NCBI GenBank assembly: GCA_016584495.1
Contig: WAID01000011.1
Span: 868,001-932,000, forward strand
DNA: 64,000 nucleotides
Reading direction: 5' to 3'
From: Celoporthe dispersa
Taxonomy: Eukaryota > Ascomycota > Sordariomycetes > Diaporthales > Cryphonectriaceae
Below the pieces are notes generated by a model. The model had not been told where the DNA came from. It saw only the letters and a list, made by a program, of their open reading frames with translations, and did not search any database. Shown piece by piece: positions 34,741 to 45,807 of the stretch. The position numbers and the translations under genes were made by a program. How positions within the stretch are numbered: the stretch's first letter is position 1; every line of letters starts with the position of its first letter.

Positions 34741-35653
34741 TTAGTTACCACCCTTCTTCTTGCCCTTGCCCTGGTGGTGGGGCTCACGGGCCTCGATCTC
34801 CTCCACGTCACGGCCGTTCTTCTTCTTGCCCTTGCCCTGGTGAGGTGGGGCTCGCGAGCCTCGATTTCCTCGACGTCGCGGCCGTTCTTCTTCTTTCCCT
34901 TTCCTTGGTGGTGGGGCTCACGAGCCTCAATTTCCTCAATATCGCGGCCGTTCTTCTTCTTTCCCTTTCCTTGGTGGTGGGGCTCACGGGCCTCGATCTC
35001 CTCAACATCACGGCCATTCTTCTTCTTTCCCTTGCCCTGGTGGTGGGGCTCGCGAGTCTCAATTTCCTCAACATCGCGGCCGTTCTTCTTCTTTCCCTTT
35101 CCTTGGTGGTGGGGCTCACGGGCCTCGATCTCCTCGACATCACGGCCATTCTTCTTCTTTCCCTTGCCCTGGTGGTGGGGCTCGCGAGCCTCAAGTTCCT
35201 CAACATCACGGCCATTCTTCTTCTTTCCCTTTCCTTGGTGGTGGCGAGCCTCGACGTCGCGGTCCTCAAGGTCGACTTCCTCCTCCTCCTCCTCCCTCGA
35301 CATCACGACCGTTCTTCTTCTTGCCCTTGCCCTGGTGATGAGGCTCGCGAGCCTCGATCTCCCTCGACATCGCGGCCGTTCTTCTTCTTGCCCTTGCCCT
35401 GGTGGTGAGGCTCCCGAGCTTCGATCTCCTCCACGTCACGGCCGTTCTTCTTCTTTCCCTTGCCCTGGTGGTGGGGCTCGCGGACCTCGACGCTGACGGG
35501 AATAGCCAGCGCGGGGCCGGCCAGAGCGGCCATCAGGGCGACGCTGCGACGGGACAGGGCCACAGAGGTGCCGGGAGCGCTGAGCTCAAAACCGGCGGCG
35601 GTGGAGGCCGCAAGGCCCGACACGAGCAGGCTGAGGACTGAAGGAGCGTGCAT
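34741..35653 (-). CDS. Secreted tandem-repeat protein, candidate RiPP (dikaritin-like) precursor; frame broken three times
   Basis: Starts with a clear signal peptide (MHAPSVLSLLVSGLAASTAA), then a short leader with a dibasic SRR site and a second hydrophobic stretch (SVALMAALAGPALAIPV). Eleven copies of a 22-residue repeat follow, each consisting of EPHHQGKGKKK then NGRDVEEIEAR. Differences between copies are mostly at third codon positions (CAA/CAG, GGA/GGC, AAT/AAC, GAT/GAC). This identifies this frame as the selected one. Repeats contain no Tyr, Phe, Trp or Cys. As sequenced, the frame leaves phase at 35361-35363 and 35294-35296 (each one extra base after GTCGAG) and at 34841-34845 (two extra bases). 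The literal product stops at 35303 (116 residues). The lengths are consistent with about 302 residues ending at 34741. Divergent from the UstYa-family gene. I recognise no described family by repeat sequence. A metal- or polymer-binding secreted protein is the alternative role. Confidence 0.72.
34753..35482 (-). repeat. Eleven 66-bp tandem coding repeats
   Basis: Unit length 66 bases, multiple of three, GKGKKK blocks at roughly 66-base spacing. The exception is one wider gap (about 35237-35311), where a divergent acidic insert (EEVDLEDRDVEA) replaces the normal joint. Copies fall into two synonymous types (CAAGGA and CAGGGC), partly alternating, which suggests past duplication of larger blocks. 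Confidence 0.92.
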
Positions 35654-35665
35654 CTTGCCTGGGGG

Positions 35666-35692
35666 GTATATATATGAAATATATATGTAATA
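35666..35692 (-). promoter_or_regulatory. TATA-rich element just above the repeat-precursor ATG
   Basis: TATATATATG and ATATATATG motifs lie 13-40 bases upstream of the start codon. They could be a core promoter if the leader is very short, or an AT-rich leader. Position only; no functional proof. Confidence 0.3.
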
Positions 35693-37875
35693 AGTAGATA
35701 AGAAGCGATTGAATGCGCTAAGTTGTAATAGGTTTTGAAAAACCACCAAATCACTGGCCGGCCAGCTGACAAGTGAATGAGTGAATTAGGTGGAGACGAA
35801 GGAGACAGCCCAGGCTAAGGCGAGAAAGAGGAAGAGAGAGAAAAAAGTGCTCAGCTGATTAGGGATGGAATGTGGCGTGAGCATGTTTGGGAGATGAGAG
35901 CGTTTTCGCCTTCTTATACAGTACCTGCCTCCTTACTCGTACGAGCTGTTCATGCGGTGGTTGCCCTGGTGAAGACGACAGCGCCGGGGGGCGGGGAGGG
36001 GGGCCAAGAAGGGGTGTGCAAAGCTGTGAATAGACACGACTAGCCATCGCCATGCGAGACGAGACGATGACGAGACCCAAACCGTGGGACCGTTGTCGCG
36101 ACCTGGGCATAATTCAGGACGATAGATGAGAGACCAGGTTCTGCTCTCGCGGGTGGGTTCCGTCTGAGAGTTGGTCTCATCATTCATCCCAGGGTGGATC
36201 TGGTTCATCGCGTGCGGTCCTCTGGGCCGAATGTCCACGGTCGGATTGCTCTGGTCGTGATGGGACCAGGCTGAGACTGAGCCTAAGAGAGGCCGGACGA
36301 GACGGTCTGGGTGTGGGACTAGAGTTTGGGATAGTCTCGAAGAGAGCTGGGAACTACCTGGCCTCGCAAGGCTGGGGCGAACAAGACACAGATCTCGCGT
36401 AGCCGAGGGCGAAGTGCGAAAGAGATGTTCCCCAGACCACTCTGAACAAGCTCTGGAGGCGGGTCCCGGTGAGATTCCGGTACTGATCTAAAAAATAAAA
36501 TAAAATAAAATCCGATTAGCAGCTTATATCTGTACAAGTTTACAGTGTAGAGAAGATAACCAGATGAGGCTCGAGCTGGTACAGCTGAGGGTGTCTCCTG
36601 AGCTGGATAGCTTGATGTCAAGTGTCTGTGGTTGATCACCGAGCATATATCCATTAAGCATAATGAGATCGACTTTGGATTTACAATGGCATCGCATCGC
36701 GTAGATCATAATACGCCAATCCTTAACAGACCTAGACCTGCAAGGCTGAAGATGCAACATGGGCGTGGATGTCGACGGGTCAAGATGAGGCTTCAGAGGC
36801 ATTGAAACTCGACACGACTTGGCGTAGCATTTGTGAGACAAATGGTTGATGAGGCTAAAAGATGTCTTGTTGGCGGGTCATGGGCGAGAAATTGGAGCAA
36901 TTCGAACCCTGTAAATCCTCTATAGTACTACTATGGTATGCAGTGGTACCGTGCTCCTTGTGAGGCGTTTAGCCGGGCGCTATTCCTGGTTCGCTAAGAT
37001 GAAACACCGTGGCTCGCCCGTGCCTTTTCTGAGATACCGTGGGCGACAGCTCCAACCGACCAGGGCCTCGAGATGGGACAGTAATGCCTCACGAACAACA
37101 GAGTCGATCTTGTTTCCCTCCCGCTTTCTTTTCAGGCTGATGGTCAATTGAGACACCAGATGCTGTGCGTCTGGATCCAGGCAAAAGAGGATGGGCCGTC
37201 ATCGTGACAAGACAAGCATCGAAGCCCCCAGGAGAGAGAAGAGAAGCACCCGGCTGGATGTGGACTCACTGCTACACTTCGAAACACTGTCGACGCCAAG
37301 CGACACGCCTCAGAGGAGCAACTCCTGAACCCCCTCCTCTCCCCACCGCGTCTCTTCAAACACACCCTAGCCTTGAGAGGCGTCTCAAGAGTCACCTTGC
37401 TCCTTCCACCACTAGACGTCTCGTGCCTAAGAGCGGCTCGTCTCAAATGTTTGTGCAGACGTTTGCTTCTTCTCTGCTTTTTCCTTCTCCTTCATCCTGT
37501 ATCACCTCTCTTTCTCCCCTTTTTGTCTATTTCGTAAGGGCTGGTTCCTGGTAAAACGCGGATCACACTTATCCCAAGCTCTGGCTATTCTTGCTCCACG
37601 ATCTTCTGGGAATCACTCAGATCGCAAAGGCTTGGCTCAGTTGACCTGGCTTTGAGACGACCACGACGCAGCTCCAGCCGCGAACCACAACTTCCCGACA
37701 CGAAGACTCACTCGTGTGTGTTGCTCTGTCTGGACTCGGCTGCTTGTCTCTCTTTTTTTTCTTCTTCCATCTAGCCCACCTTCATTCTGTTCATTGCACC
37801 CGGCGTAGTTCTTTTCCATTCGTACAGTCCGTGACTGTAACGCCCCTCCGTCTTAATACTACCGCCACCTCCATC
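35693..37875. other. Divergent intergenic region between repeat precursor and UstYa-family gene
   Basis: 2.2 kb, no convincing gene. It should hold the promoters of both genes. It contains an AAAAT repeat at 36488-36511, several CGTCTC/GAGACG-type short inverted motifs near 37370-37445, and a CT-rich leader directly before the ATG at 37876. Confidence 0.5.
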
Positions 37876-38977
37876 ATGCCTAGGAAAGCCTACCGTCCCC
37901 TCGCCGCCGACGAGGAGCAGAGCCGGAGCAGCTCGGACACGTTCTGCGAGAAGGAGCCGCTGCGGGTGAGGTTTGAGGACGAACAGTTCGAGCGGGATGT
38001 CAGGACGAGGACGCTCGACTTCCTCTTCAGGAACTGGGCGTGGATCGCACACACCATACTGCTGTCGACATCGCTGATCCTCTTCACCATCTCCTTTTGC
38101 CAGAGGACGGCGAGGATATCGGACCTAGCAGTCACACAACAATACGCCTCATACTGTACGCCGGCCTGATCCTTTTGTGCGGATGAGAGAAGCAGAGAAG
38201 TTTGTCGCTGATGACCAGTGTAGCACCGGTGGCGCCCATCGTCAAATATGAGACCGTCCGGTACAACCTCACACCGCTGGTGGAGGGACCATTTGTCGGG
38301 TTCGGCCCCAAGGTGGACGAGGCATGGGACTCCATCGCCAACGACAGTATGTTTTCCTCCCCCCCCCCCCCCTTTCCCTCCCCTGAGCAGAGCACGGGCC
38401 TGCAGTTCGAAGATGCACAGACAGGTACTGACCAGACGGGTACTGTGCAGTGGGCGACCAGATGATCTCCAAAGAAGAGCTGGATAGGCTCGGCCTCCCG
38501 AGCAACTCGCTGAAGGTCAAGGACCCGGCGACGGGCGAGGTCGGCTACCGCGCCGCGGTCGAGGTGTTCCACCAGCTGCACTGCCTCAACCTCCTCCGGC
38601 AGTACATCTATAAGGACTACTACATCAACATCTACAGCGATATCCAGGAGGAGGAGCAAGGTCTGAAGGGCCACGTCGGTAAGTCTCAACCACACACACA
38701 CACACAAGACACACACCCAGGCGGTGCGCTCTGCAGGCATCATGTAGGGCCCATCTCGCTGACACGGACCCATCAAGACCACTGCCTGGAGGCGATCCGG
38801 ATCAACCTCATGTGCACAGCCGATATTGGCATCTTCACATTCAGGGAGTATCCCGAGTACGGGTTCGAGGAGGACGACTTCTGGCCGGACTTCAGCACGC
38901 TGCACACGTGCAGGAACTTTGATGCGATTCACCAGTGGGCTATCGACCACACCGTCTCGTGGACCCACGATGTGTGA
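37876..38977 (+). CDS. UstYa-family (DUF3328) oxidase-like protein
   Basis: Member of the fungal UstYa/DUF3328 family, single-pass secretory-pathway proteins that oxidatively cyclise or otherwise modify ribosomal peptides such as ustiloxin-type products. Exons 37876-38155, 38224-38346, 38451-38678, 38778-38977, 277 codons (276 residues), no frame break. A cytosolic N-terminus is followed by one membrane anchor at about residues 53-75 (HTILLSTSLILFTISFC). Next is the family block SPVAPIVKYETVRYN, and then the paired signature HQLHC (175-179) and HVDHC (209-213). The tail includes CTADIGIFTF and TLHTCRNFDAIHQW. Both HxxHC motifs are intact, so an active protein is expected. Lies divergently 2.2 kb from the repeat-precursor gene. 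No P450, methyltransferase or peptidase gene accompanies it here. Confidence 0.93.
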
Positions 38978-41475
38978 GAGCGGCCCGCGCTCTGGTGGTA
39001 CCCAATGGCGTCTTGCGGCGACAGATGCATATTCTTTCTTTATCGAACTACAATAGCTTAATTACAACCCGTCACTCCTACTGCTGGGCCTCGAACAGCC
39101 TCCCCTGGTGCATTGTCGTATAGAATGGTGGGGTCGGTCAGGTTACCTCATGTTTGGGCTCGCTTGGGATGCTCCTCTTCTAAAGAATAATAGATGTGTG
39201 TACGCATGGGACAGACACCTTCACCCCCCACACGTTCTCACCTGGGACCGAAGACGCCAGCTTGACGGCCGGGGGCTCAGAGGACAGCTCTGCCCCAGGA
39301 CGCCCTCTCGATGTGTGTATGGGTCTTGCCTATACATGCTGCCAGCACACACGACCATGACCACGAGAGAGCACGCGGTCCCGCGTGCTCTCTCCTGGTT
39401 AAGCTCGTGGGTGGCCGATTGTTTCTGCTTGTCCGGTTTCCTCTGATCATATTTTTTTTTTGCCATAGGTTAGACTATCCTCTTCGCCACATGGCCATGT
39501 CGGATATTACCGAATAGGACAGAGAAGACGGCAGCCAGAGAAGCACGTGCAGCAGAAATTGGCTGCTGGCTCTCACGCTGCTGGCCGGCGTCTGTGGAAC
39601 GCACGTTATCCACGCCCAAACATTGAAACCCCTGGGTGGAGTTCGACAGCTTCTCTACCTCCGGAGGGCGTCCCGGCGACGACGAGCTCGAAGAAGCACC
39701 TACCACCAGTCCTGCCAGCGTCGTCCCAAGAGCCGCTGGACCCGGATCACGTTGGCTCCGGCCTGAATAGTGGAGCTGTTGGTCCTCGCGCTCCTGCCTG
39801 GCCCCTGGCTGAGCCCAGCGGCGATGTCGGAGTCCCCCCATTCCCCAGATGTGAGATGCAGCATTGACAGTGTGTCGTCATGGGTCATAATTGCGATATT
39901 CCCATCTCTCCGGACCTAGCCTCTCATCCATGGATCAACCTGCCAAATCAGAGCGGCGCCCTTTTTTTCTTCTTTCTTTCTTTGCCTTTTTTTTTCTTCT
40001 TCTTTTTTTTCGCTGCAGGCCGAGAATGAAACATCCTGAATGGGGCACAACCTGTTGTTCTTCTTTGAGGCCGGGGAGGTTTCGAGCACCGGTCCAGGGT
40101 TTATTCTGCGTGCTGGTGCATCCATGGCACATACCGTAGTACGGATTGCTACGTTCTGTGGTAGTAGTAGCATCGGGCCCAACAGATCGGAATCCCAGCG
40201 GGTTGGGCTTGGGACCACAATTTGTTTTTTAATTTCACCATTTTCTTTTTTATCAGATCGAGGGCAGCACTCTGATTTGATCAGCGCTCGGAAAGGGGTC
40301 CATCCTGGCCAATTGCGTCCTCCAGGACGATGAACAACAGGCTAAAGGCCAGCCCAGGCCAGCCTCGGTGGTAGAGCACATGCAGAGAGGGAGGGAGGCG
40401 ATAGGAGGTTAGGCTATGCTGCTCGTGCCTACCGACAAACGGACTGATACTACACTCCGGACCGTGATCTTTTTCCCTTGTCGCCCTGCATGGTCCATCC
40501 TGTACAGACTTGGAGAGGCGGTGACGATGGGGCCGCACCTTAGCTCGATGGCCCAGGACGGATCCGAATGTCAGATTCTCAGGCCACTTTAACAACTCTC
40601 CTGTCCCGATGTATTCCCAGCGCATTTCCCAGCGGTACCCTTGACCTACCGAGACGAATCAGAACGCCGCTGTGCTCCACCTGTCGTGCAATGGTCATGG
40701 TGTGGTTGCACGACTTGACAGCAGACCAACACGCAGGCCGATGCGCTTTGGGAAAGGTGGCATAGGGTAGTAGGGAGGGCGGCCACTCGCGTTCAGAGGT
40801 TGATCGTACGGTTTGCGTGAACCGACATTGGAATCGGGCAGTGCGGCCAGGCCGTGGATGGAAAGCTGACCTGCACCTGTTGAAAGGCAATTTACTACGT
40901 GGCATGATTATTATTATTGTTATTATCATAATCTATTCGACCCAGGAAAAGAAGAAGAGAAGAGAAGATACACAATAGCAGCAAGTACTCTGGTCACACT
41001 CCAGGAGTTCTATAGCGGCCAGGACCCTTCGTGCCTTGCTGCAGCAGGCTAAGGTGTACCACGTACAGGGGAGGAGATCTCTGCCCTGCACTACCCTGCA
41101 CTACTACCCTGTGCTGCCCCGCCCCTTTCCTGTCAACAAGTCTCTGTGCAGTCTCGTCAGACCCTCCTCCTGTTGGACAAGGACAGAAAGAAAAAAAGAG
41201 AAAAGAAAAATAGAACAAGATATCATACATATATACCATCGTACAAGTATCGTCGACCGTTGATGCCTGCATACCCCTGGTAGCATACGGAGCTTGGACC
41301 GCGGCGTTTGCCTTATCGATCTCGGATTAGGGAAGACAAAGAAAGAAAAGAAGAAAAAAAAAGAAAAAATTTCGCGAGATTGCGATTCATACCACGATTC
41401 TCCCAAGGCCCTCAGGGAACAGGCGGCCCCACTTCCCTCTCCCTCTCTCTCTGTGTCTCTGTGTGTGTGTGTGTG

Positions 41476-41520
<45 letters not shown>

Positions 41521-41972
41521 GCACCGGCGACCACTCTTCCCCCCCCGCGATTTGCCCTCGGTGTCCCGCTCGGGTCGGGAACTGTCCTTCCTCCGTCACG
41601 CGAGTTGACCTCGATCGAGCCGACTTGTTGCGTGTGGCAACGTGGGTCCCCGTGGATCCTTTCCCTGTACATAGCACCTACCCTTGGCGGTCCTGCTGTG
41701 TAAGACCGGCGAGTGGGGGCGCGTCTCTCGACATCTTTTTCTAGAAGACAGCATCCGCCTTCTCGAGCCCACTCCTCGCAGCCTTTATTCTCGACCCTTT
41801 CCTTTCCTTTCCTCCCACCACAACCCTCTTGACCCTTCGACGACAGCATCACCGCTGCCGAGCCGTTTCCTTGGTCAAACGGGTCCAGGGCCTCAAACCT
41901 GCAAGCCCGCCTCTGTCTCGCCCTGCCCTGCCCACCAAACCCACCCTCTTTCTCCTCCTAGCCGGCGCCACC
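38978..41972. other. Intergenic between UstYa-family gene and ERG3
   Basis: 3 kb without a gene I can support. The 3' part (from about 41090) looks like the ERG3 promoter and leader, with long CT-rich stretches and a compound microsatellite. Confidence 0.5.
41441..41519. repeat. Compound (CT)n(GT)n(CT)n(CA)n microsatellite
   Basis: Successive CT, GT (41461-41476), CT (41477-41500) and CA (41501-41519) runs about 450 bases upstream of the ERG3 start. The GT and CA parts are complementary, so a hairpin is possible. Confidence 0.9.
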
Positions 41973-43095
41973 ATGGATGTCGTCTCGAGGTGCTCGACAC
42001 CTTTGGTGTCGACCATATCTACGCAACCCTCCACCCGGCGCGCCCCGCCTCCTACAGCTTCCAGAACCCCCCGGTGAACCAGTCCATCGACCAGCAGGTC
42101 TTCTCAACCTGGGTCTACAAGCCATCTACCGACTACTTCTCCCTGGAGCCCTCAAAATATGCCTACATGAGCGCATGGCCCCGCGATAATATCTACCGCC
42201 AGGCCCTGTCGCTGTTCCTGACCGTCTGGTAAGCCTCTGCCGCGCCAACTTGCCCCCGAGAAGCGAGATCTCAATTAACATGCCTTTTTTTTTTTTTTTG
42301 TAGGATATTTGGCTTCCTGTTATACTTCGCCTTCGCCTCGCTGTCGTACTGCTTCGTCTTCGACAAGAAGACCATGGAGCACCCCAAATATCTCCGCAAC
42401 CAGATCGTCCTCGAGATCAAGCAGACGCTGGCCTCCCCTGCCCGGCATGTCCGTCTGCACAATGATCATGATGCTCCTCGAGGTGCGCGGGCACTCCAAG
42501 CTGTACGACGTGTTCGAGGACGCGCCCTTCCCCGCCTACAACTGGATTCAGTACCCCTTCTTCATCATGTTCACCGACTTCTGCATCTACTGGATCCACC
42601 GCTGGCTGCACCACCCGCTCATCTACAAGCGCCTTCACAAGCCGCACCACAAGTGGATCATGCCGACCCCCTTCGCCTCCCACGCCTTCCACCCCCTCGA
42701 CGGCTTTGCCCAGTCCCTCCCCTACCACATCTTCCCCTTAATCTTCCCCCTGCAGAAGGTCGCCTACCTCCTGCTGTTCGTCGTCGTCAACATCTGGACC
42801 ATCCTGATCCACGACGGCGAGTTCGTCTCCGACAACCCCGTCATCAACGGCGCCGCCTGCCACAGCATCCACCACCTCGCGTTCAACTACAACTACGGCC
42901 AGTACACCACCCTCTGGGACAGGCTGGGCGGCAGCTACCGCAAAGCCCGACCGGGCCATGTTCGACAAGGAGAAGAACATGTCCAAGGAGCAGTGGGAGA
43001 AGCAGAGCAAGGAGATGGAGAAGATCGTCAAGATCGTCGAGGGCGAGGACGACAGGTCCTACGAGCCCAAGGCCGAGAACAAGAAGACGAGGTAG
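41973..43095 (+). CDS. ERG3: Sterol C-5 desaturase, three apparent 1-base indels
   Basis: Endoplasmic-reticulum di-iron enzyme introducing the C5-6 double bond in ergosterol synthesis. Exons 41973-42228 and 42304-43095. The fatty-acid-hydroxylase histidine boxes are present: HRWLHH, HKPHH and HSIHHLAFNYNYGQY. They sit among hydrophobic segments (IFGFLLYFAFASLSYCFVF, VAYLLLFVVVNIWTILI). Three corrections are needed. One C is missing near 41984 (GTCGTC/TCGAG). One C is extra in 42435-42438. One A is extra in 42942-42944. With these the gene is 349 codons, a normal length, ending in a Lys/Glu-rich tail. As all three disrupt otherwise conserved sequence, errors are more likely than loss of the gene, though null alleles of ERG3 are viable in some fungi. 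Confidence 0.9.
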
Positions 43096-44701
43096 AGGCT
43101 CGCCTCTTGTCGGAGCTGCACCGGGTTCGACCCACCCGGGCAGCAGGGGGAAAAGAAAGAAGACCCGGAGCGAGGAGCACGAGAGCCCAGCAGAGAGGCC
43201 GGGCGCCGTGCAAAAGCTCCTGGCGGTTTATGACCAGACTGGCCGGTTCACTTCAAAGGAGAAAAATACAACTCGTCCCGACGACCTAAAATCTCTGTAC
43301 ATAAGGTTATGCACTCTCCCCTCCACAAGCTGTGGGCTCAGGGGGACCATCTCGGCCTGGCAGCAGCAGTAGGAGCAGCACCACGACGAGATGGACCAAT
43401 GCATTTGTAATGAGAATGGCACGAAAATGGGGCGGAGCTGGGAGGCGGAATGATCTAGGAAGATGGTGATGATTATCATATGGGCCTTGCCACCTTCTGT
43501 CTGTAGGTGATGGGGCATTCATCTGCCGAACTCGCCGGCCTGTGCCGACGATGTGTGATGGTGCCGCCTAGGCGCCACGACCAAAAATTTTAGACTATCT
43601 TAATAATGGGGTTTGCACCTCTCCTCACACCCTCCTTCTGCGTACAAGGAAGGGAGGCGGGGAGGCGGACGGATCGCGAATAACGCGTGTGATGACGATA
43701 ACTATTGTGTTGTAATACAATGAATAAGGAACTTTTACTTCCACCCCTTCATTTCTTCATGATCAATCCTGATGGCCTGCTTTTATGGTCTGAGAGTTTA
43801 GGTGGTTCTGTGGTGTGCACCTAAGCATGACGCCCTCGTCGGTTCTGGGCTGCCTAGCTCCTTTCATCAGGTGCGCTGCTGGCCATCAGGGGCTCGACGA
43901 TGCTTGCCCTACTGCCAACCACCGCCATTGATGAGCACCTTGCTCGTGGGCACTGTGTCAACTGCAGAGTCAGTAGGGCCGCAGTGTCTGCCTGAGCTAT
44001 GCAGCTGAGGTAGTGTCCACGGGGAAAGGTGCTCGTCGGTGGTGGTGAGACAACAACAGCATTTGAAGTAGTCTCGTAGACTTAATTTAGGTACGTCTGT
44101 GGATGGGGGAGATGTCGTGCTCCCCTCTCCACAACTTCTCTCCAGATATGACAATGCTGGGGAGGAAGGCCTGGGATAAAATGTGCTGGCTGGCACTTGT
44201 AAGAGAAGCAAGGTGCCTGTCGTTAGAAGGGAGAAGGTTAAAAACGTTCAAAAAGGAAATCTGGCGTCTGCCATGTGGTAATATTGTTCAAATCTTGACC
44301 TCAGGGAGAATATCAATTCATCCATCCTGCCTCAATACCGATAAGCCCGCTCCCTGCTAAGGAGGAGGGCACTGCTCCCAGCAATCCAGATCGTAACGGT
44401 TGCACTGTTACGTTTCCGTCCCACAAAACGCCATCGCAAGAGTCCGTCACCATGAAGAGAAGAATAGGGGTTCCATCAAAGACCGAGAAAAAAACAAAAA
44501 AGACGAAGAAGAAGGAGAGGAAACAAAAGAGAAGAAAAGGATATCAAAAATTGGATCGCACCCGCTGTCCCCCCACAAAACCGTCCACAGTCACCAGAGC
44601 ACGCCTCTCTTGCCCAGCCCCCTCCGCCCTTGTTATGGTAAACTCTGAAACAAGTGCTGCCCTCGCTCACACCTTACATCCCACCGTCTTTGTCGCCTTC
44701 T
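43096..44701. other. Convergent intergenic region, ERG3 and DUF2015 3' flanks
   Basis: No gene seen. A purine-rich AAG/AAA stretch at 44450-44545. Confidence 0.55.
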
Positions 44702-45091
44702 TCACGAGAAGCTGACAAACTTGGGGTCCCTCGGCCTGCCGTCGGGCCCGATGCCGTTCGCCTTGAAGCGGTCCTCCATATAGACGCGCCTGGCCTCGTC
44801 GAAGCGCATGCGGCGCTTCTTCATGATCTTGAGGATCTCCCTCTTTGCGTCGTCGTCAAGCCCGGCGCGGGCGTCCCCGCCGGCGACGTTGGCGGACAGG
44901 TCGAAGTCGGCGGAGGAGAGGCCCGCCTCGATGTCACCAGCGAAGGAAGCCGGGAGGCGGGAGTAGAGGTAGTCGGAGCCCGGGAGACCCGGGACGAGGT
45001 GGGCCCAGCGGCCGCGGGTGAGGTAGAGGAGGGTGACGAGGAGGAGGGGGAGGACGAGGAGGGAGGTGTAGAAGAAGAAGTAGGACGTCAT
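44702..45091 (-). CDS. DUF2015-type small membrane protein
   Basis: 129-residue single-exon protein matching the fungal family of unknown function DUF2015, as I recall it. One N-terminal membrane segment (YFFFYTSLLVLPLLLVTLLY, residues 4-23) is followed by a Gly/Asp-rich linker. The conserved basic helix REILKIMKKRRMRFDEARRV comes next, and the tail is GIGPDGRPRDPKFVSFS. Start chosen at MTSYFFF. The longer open frame from 45247 adds a charged stretch that would bury the signal anchor. Divergent from eL28 with about 716 bases between. Function unknown. Confidence 0.87.
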   Translation of the reverse strand: MTSYFFFYTSLLVLPLLLVTLLYLTRGRWAHLVPGLPGSDYLYSRLPASFAGDIEAGLSSADFDLSANVAGGDARAGLDDDAKREILKIMKKRRMRFDEARRVYMEDRFKANGIGPDGRPRDPKFVSFS

Positions 45092-45807
45092 TCTGCGTTT
45101 CGTATCTTTCTTCCGGGCTGTAGGGGCGGGCGGACGGGAGACGGCAGGCTGGAGGTTCGGTATGACGTGTATCTCTCGCTCTGATAAAGGGCGGACGGAT
45201 CTTTCGTGTCTCCTCTGGGTGTCGCCTGGTCGGGGTTGGACATGCACCGTGGGCGGGCTCGAGGTTGAGCTGAGAGCGGACGAAGGGAAGAAGGACTTAA
45301 AAAGAGGTTCGCTTGAGGTTGCGAAGCGGAAGCCGAGTCTGCAGGATCCGCGGTCTTCTTAGGAAAGCAGAGCCTCCTGCGGTGATTGCATGATAGTAGG
45401 CAGTATTACATAGAAAGAGAGGCAAAATGGTTGAGGAAGGAAGGAAGAAGGAAACATGTCGTGTCGTGAGGTGATCGTGGAACAGAGGATGGGGGGAAGC
45501 TGGCCTTGTCGTCAGCGGCCGTCGCAGCCGGGGCTGACGCAAGTTCACTCTCCGAGCCTGCGGGTCGCGTTCGGATACGGAATGGGTTGGCTCGCGGCGG
45601 CCCACGCTAAGGACCTGATTTGGAGCCCCCACCCCCTGCCTCTGCCTTATGTAAGCCGTCCACAGAATCGTCCTGGCAGGGAGTTTGTCGAAGCGAAAAT
45701 CACCAGCGCCGAGGACGACTGCGAAAACAGCTCCACGACTACCCCCATTGACGACCGACCAGTGTTTCTCTTTCTCTTCTCTAGGTCACATATTCCACAC
45801 AGCCAAG
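45092..45807. promoter_or_regulatory. Shared upstream region of DUF2015 and eL28 genes
   Basis: A GTAAGC donor-like site near 45651 and a CTCTAG acceptor near 45780-45785 could bound a 5'-UTR intron of the ribosomal-protein gene, a common arrangement in filamentous fungi. Not provable from sequence alone. Confidence 0.35.

Noticed and set aside
34753..35482. CRISPR-like regular repeat array
   Set aside because: Units are contiguous coding repeats with no unique spacers, in a eukaryotic genome.
34659..35496. Two long + strand open frames (about 240-250 codons) over the repeat block
   Set aside because: They are by-products of a 66-base unit open in several frames. Third-position variation fits the minus-strand frame, and only that frame begins with a signal peptide.
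36524..36841. 105-codon minus-strand frame in the precursor/UstYa interval as a third cluster gene
   Set aside because: No family motif, no signal peptide or membrane segment, and no splice support.
36885..36930. tRNA-like TTCGAA segment on the minus strand
   Set aside because: No pairing T-stem, D-arm or anticodon arm could be built around it.
40360..40400. GGTGGTAGAGCA, resembling a tRNA D-arm / A box
   Set aside because: No matching B box or acceptor stem at the right distance downstream.
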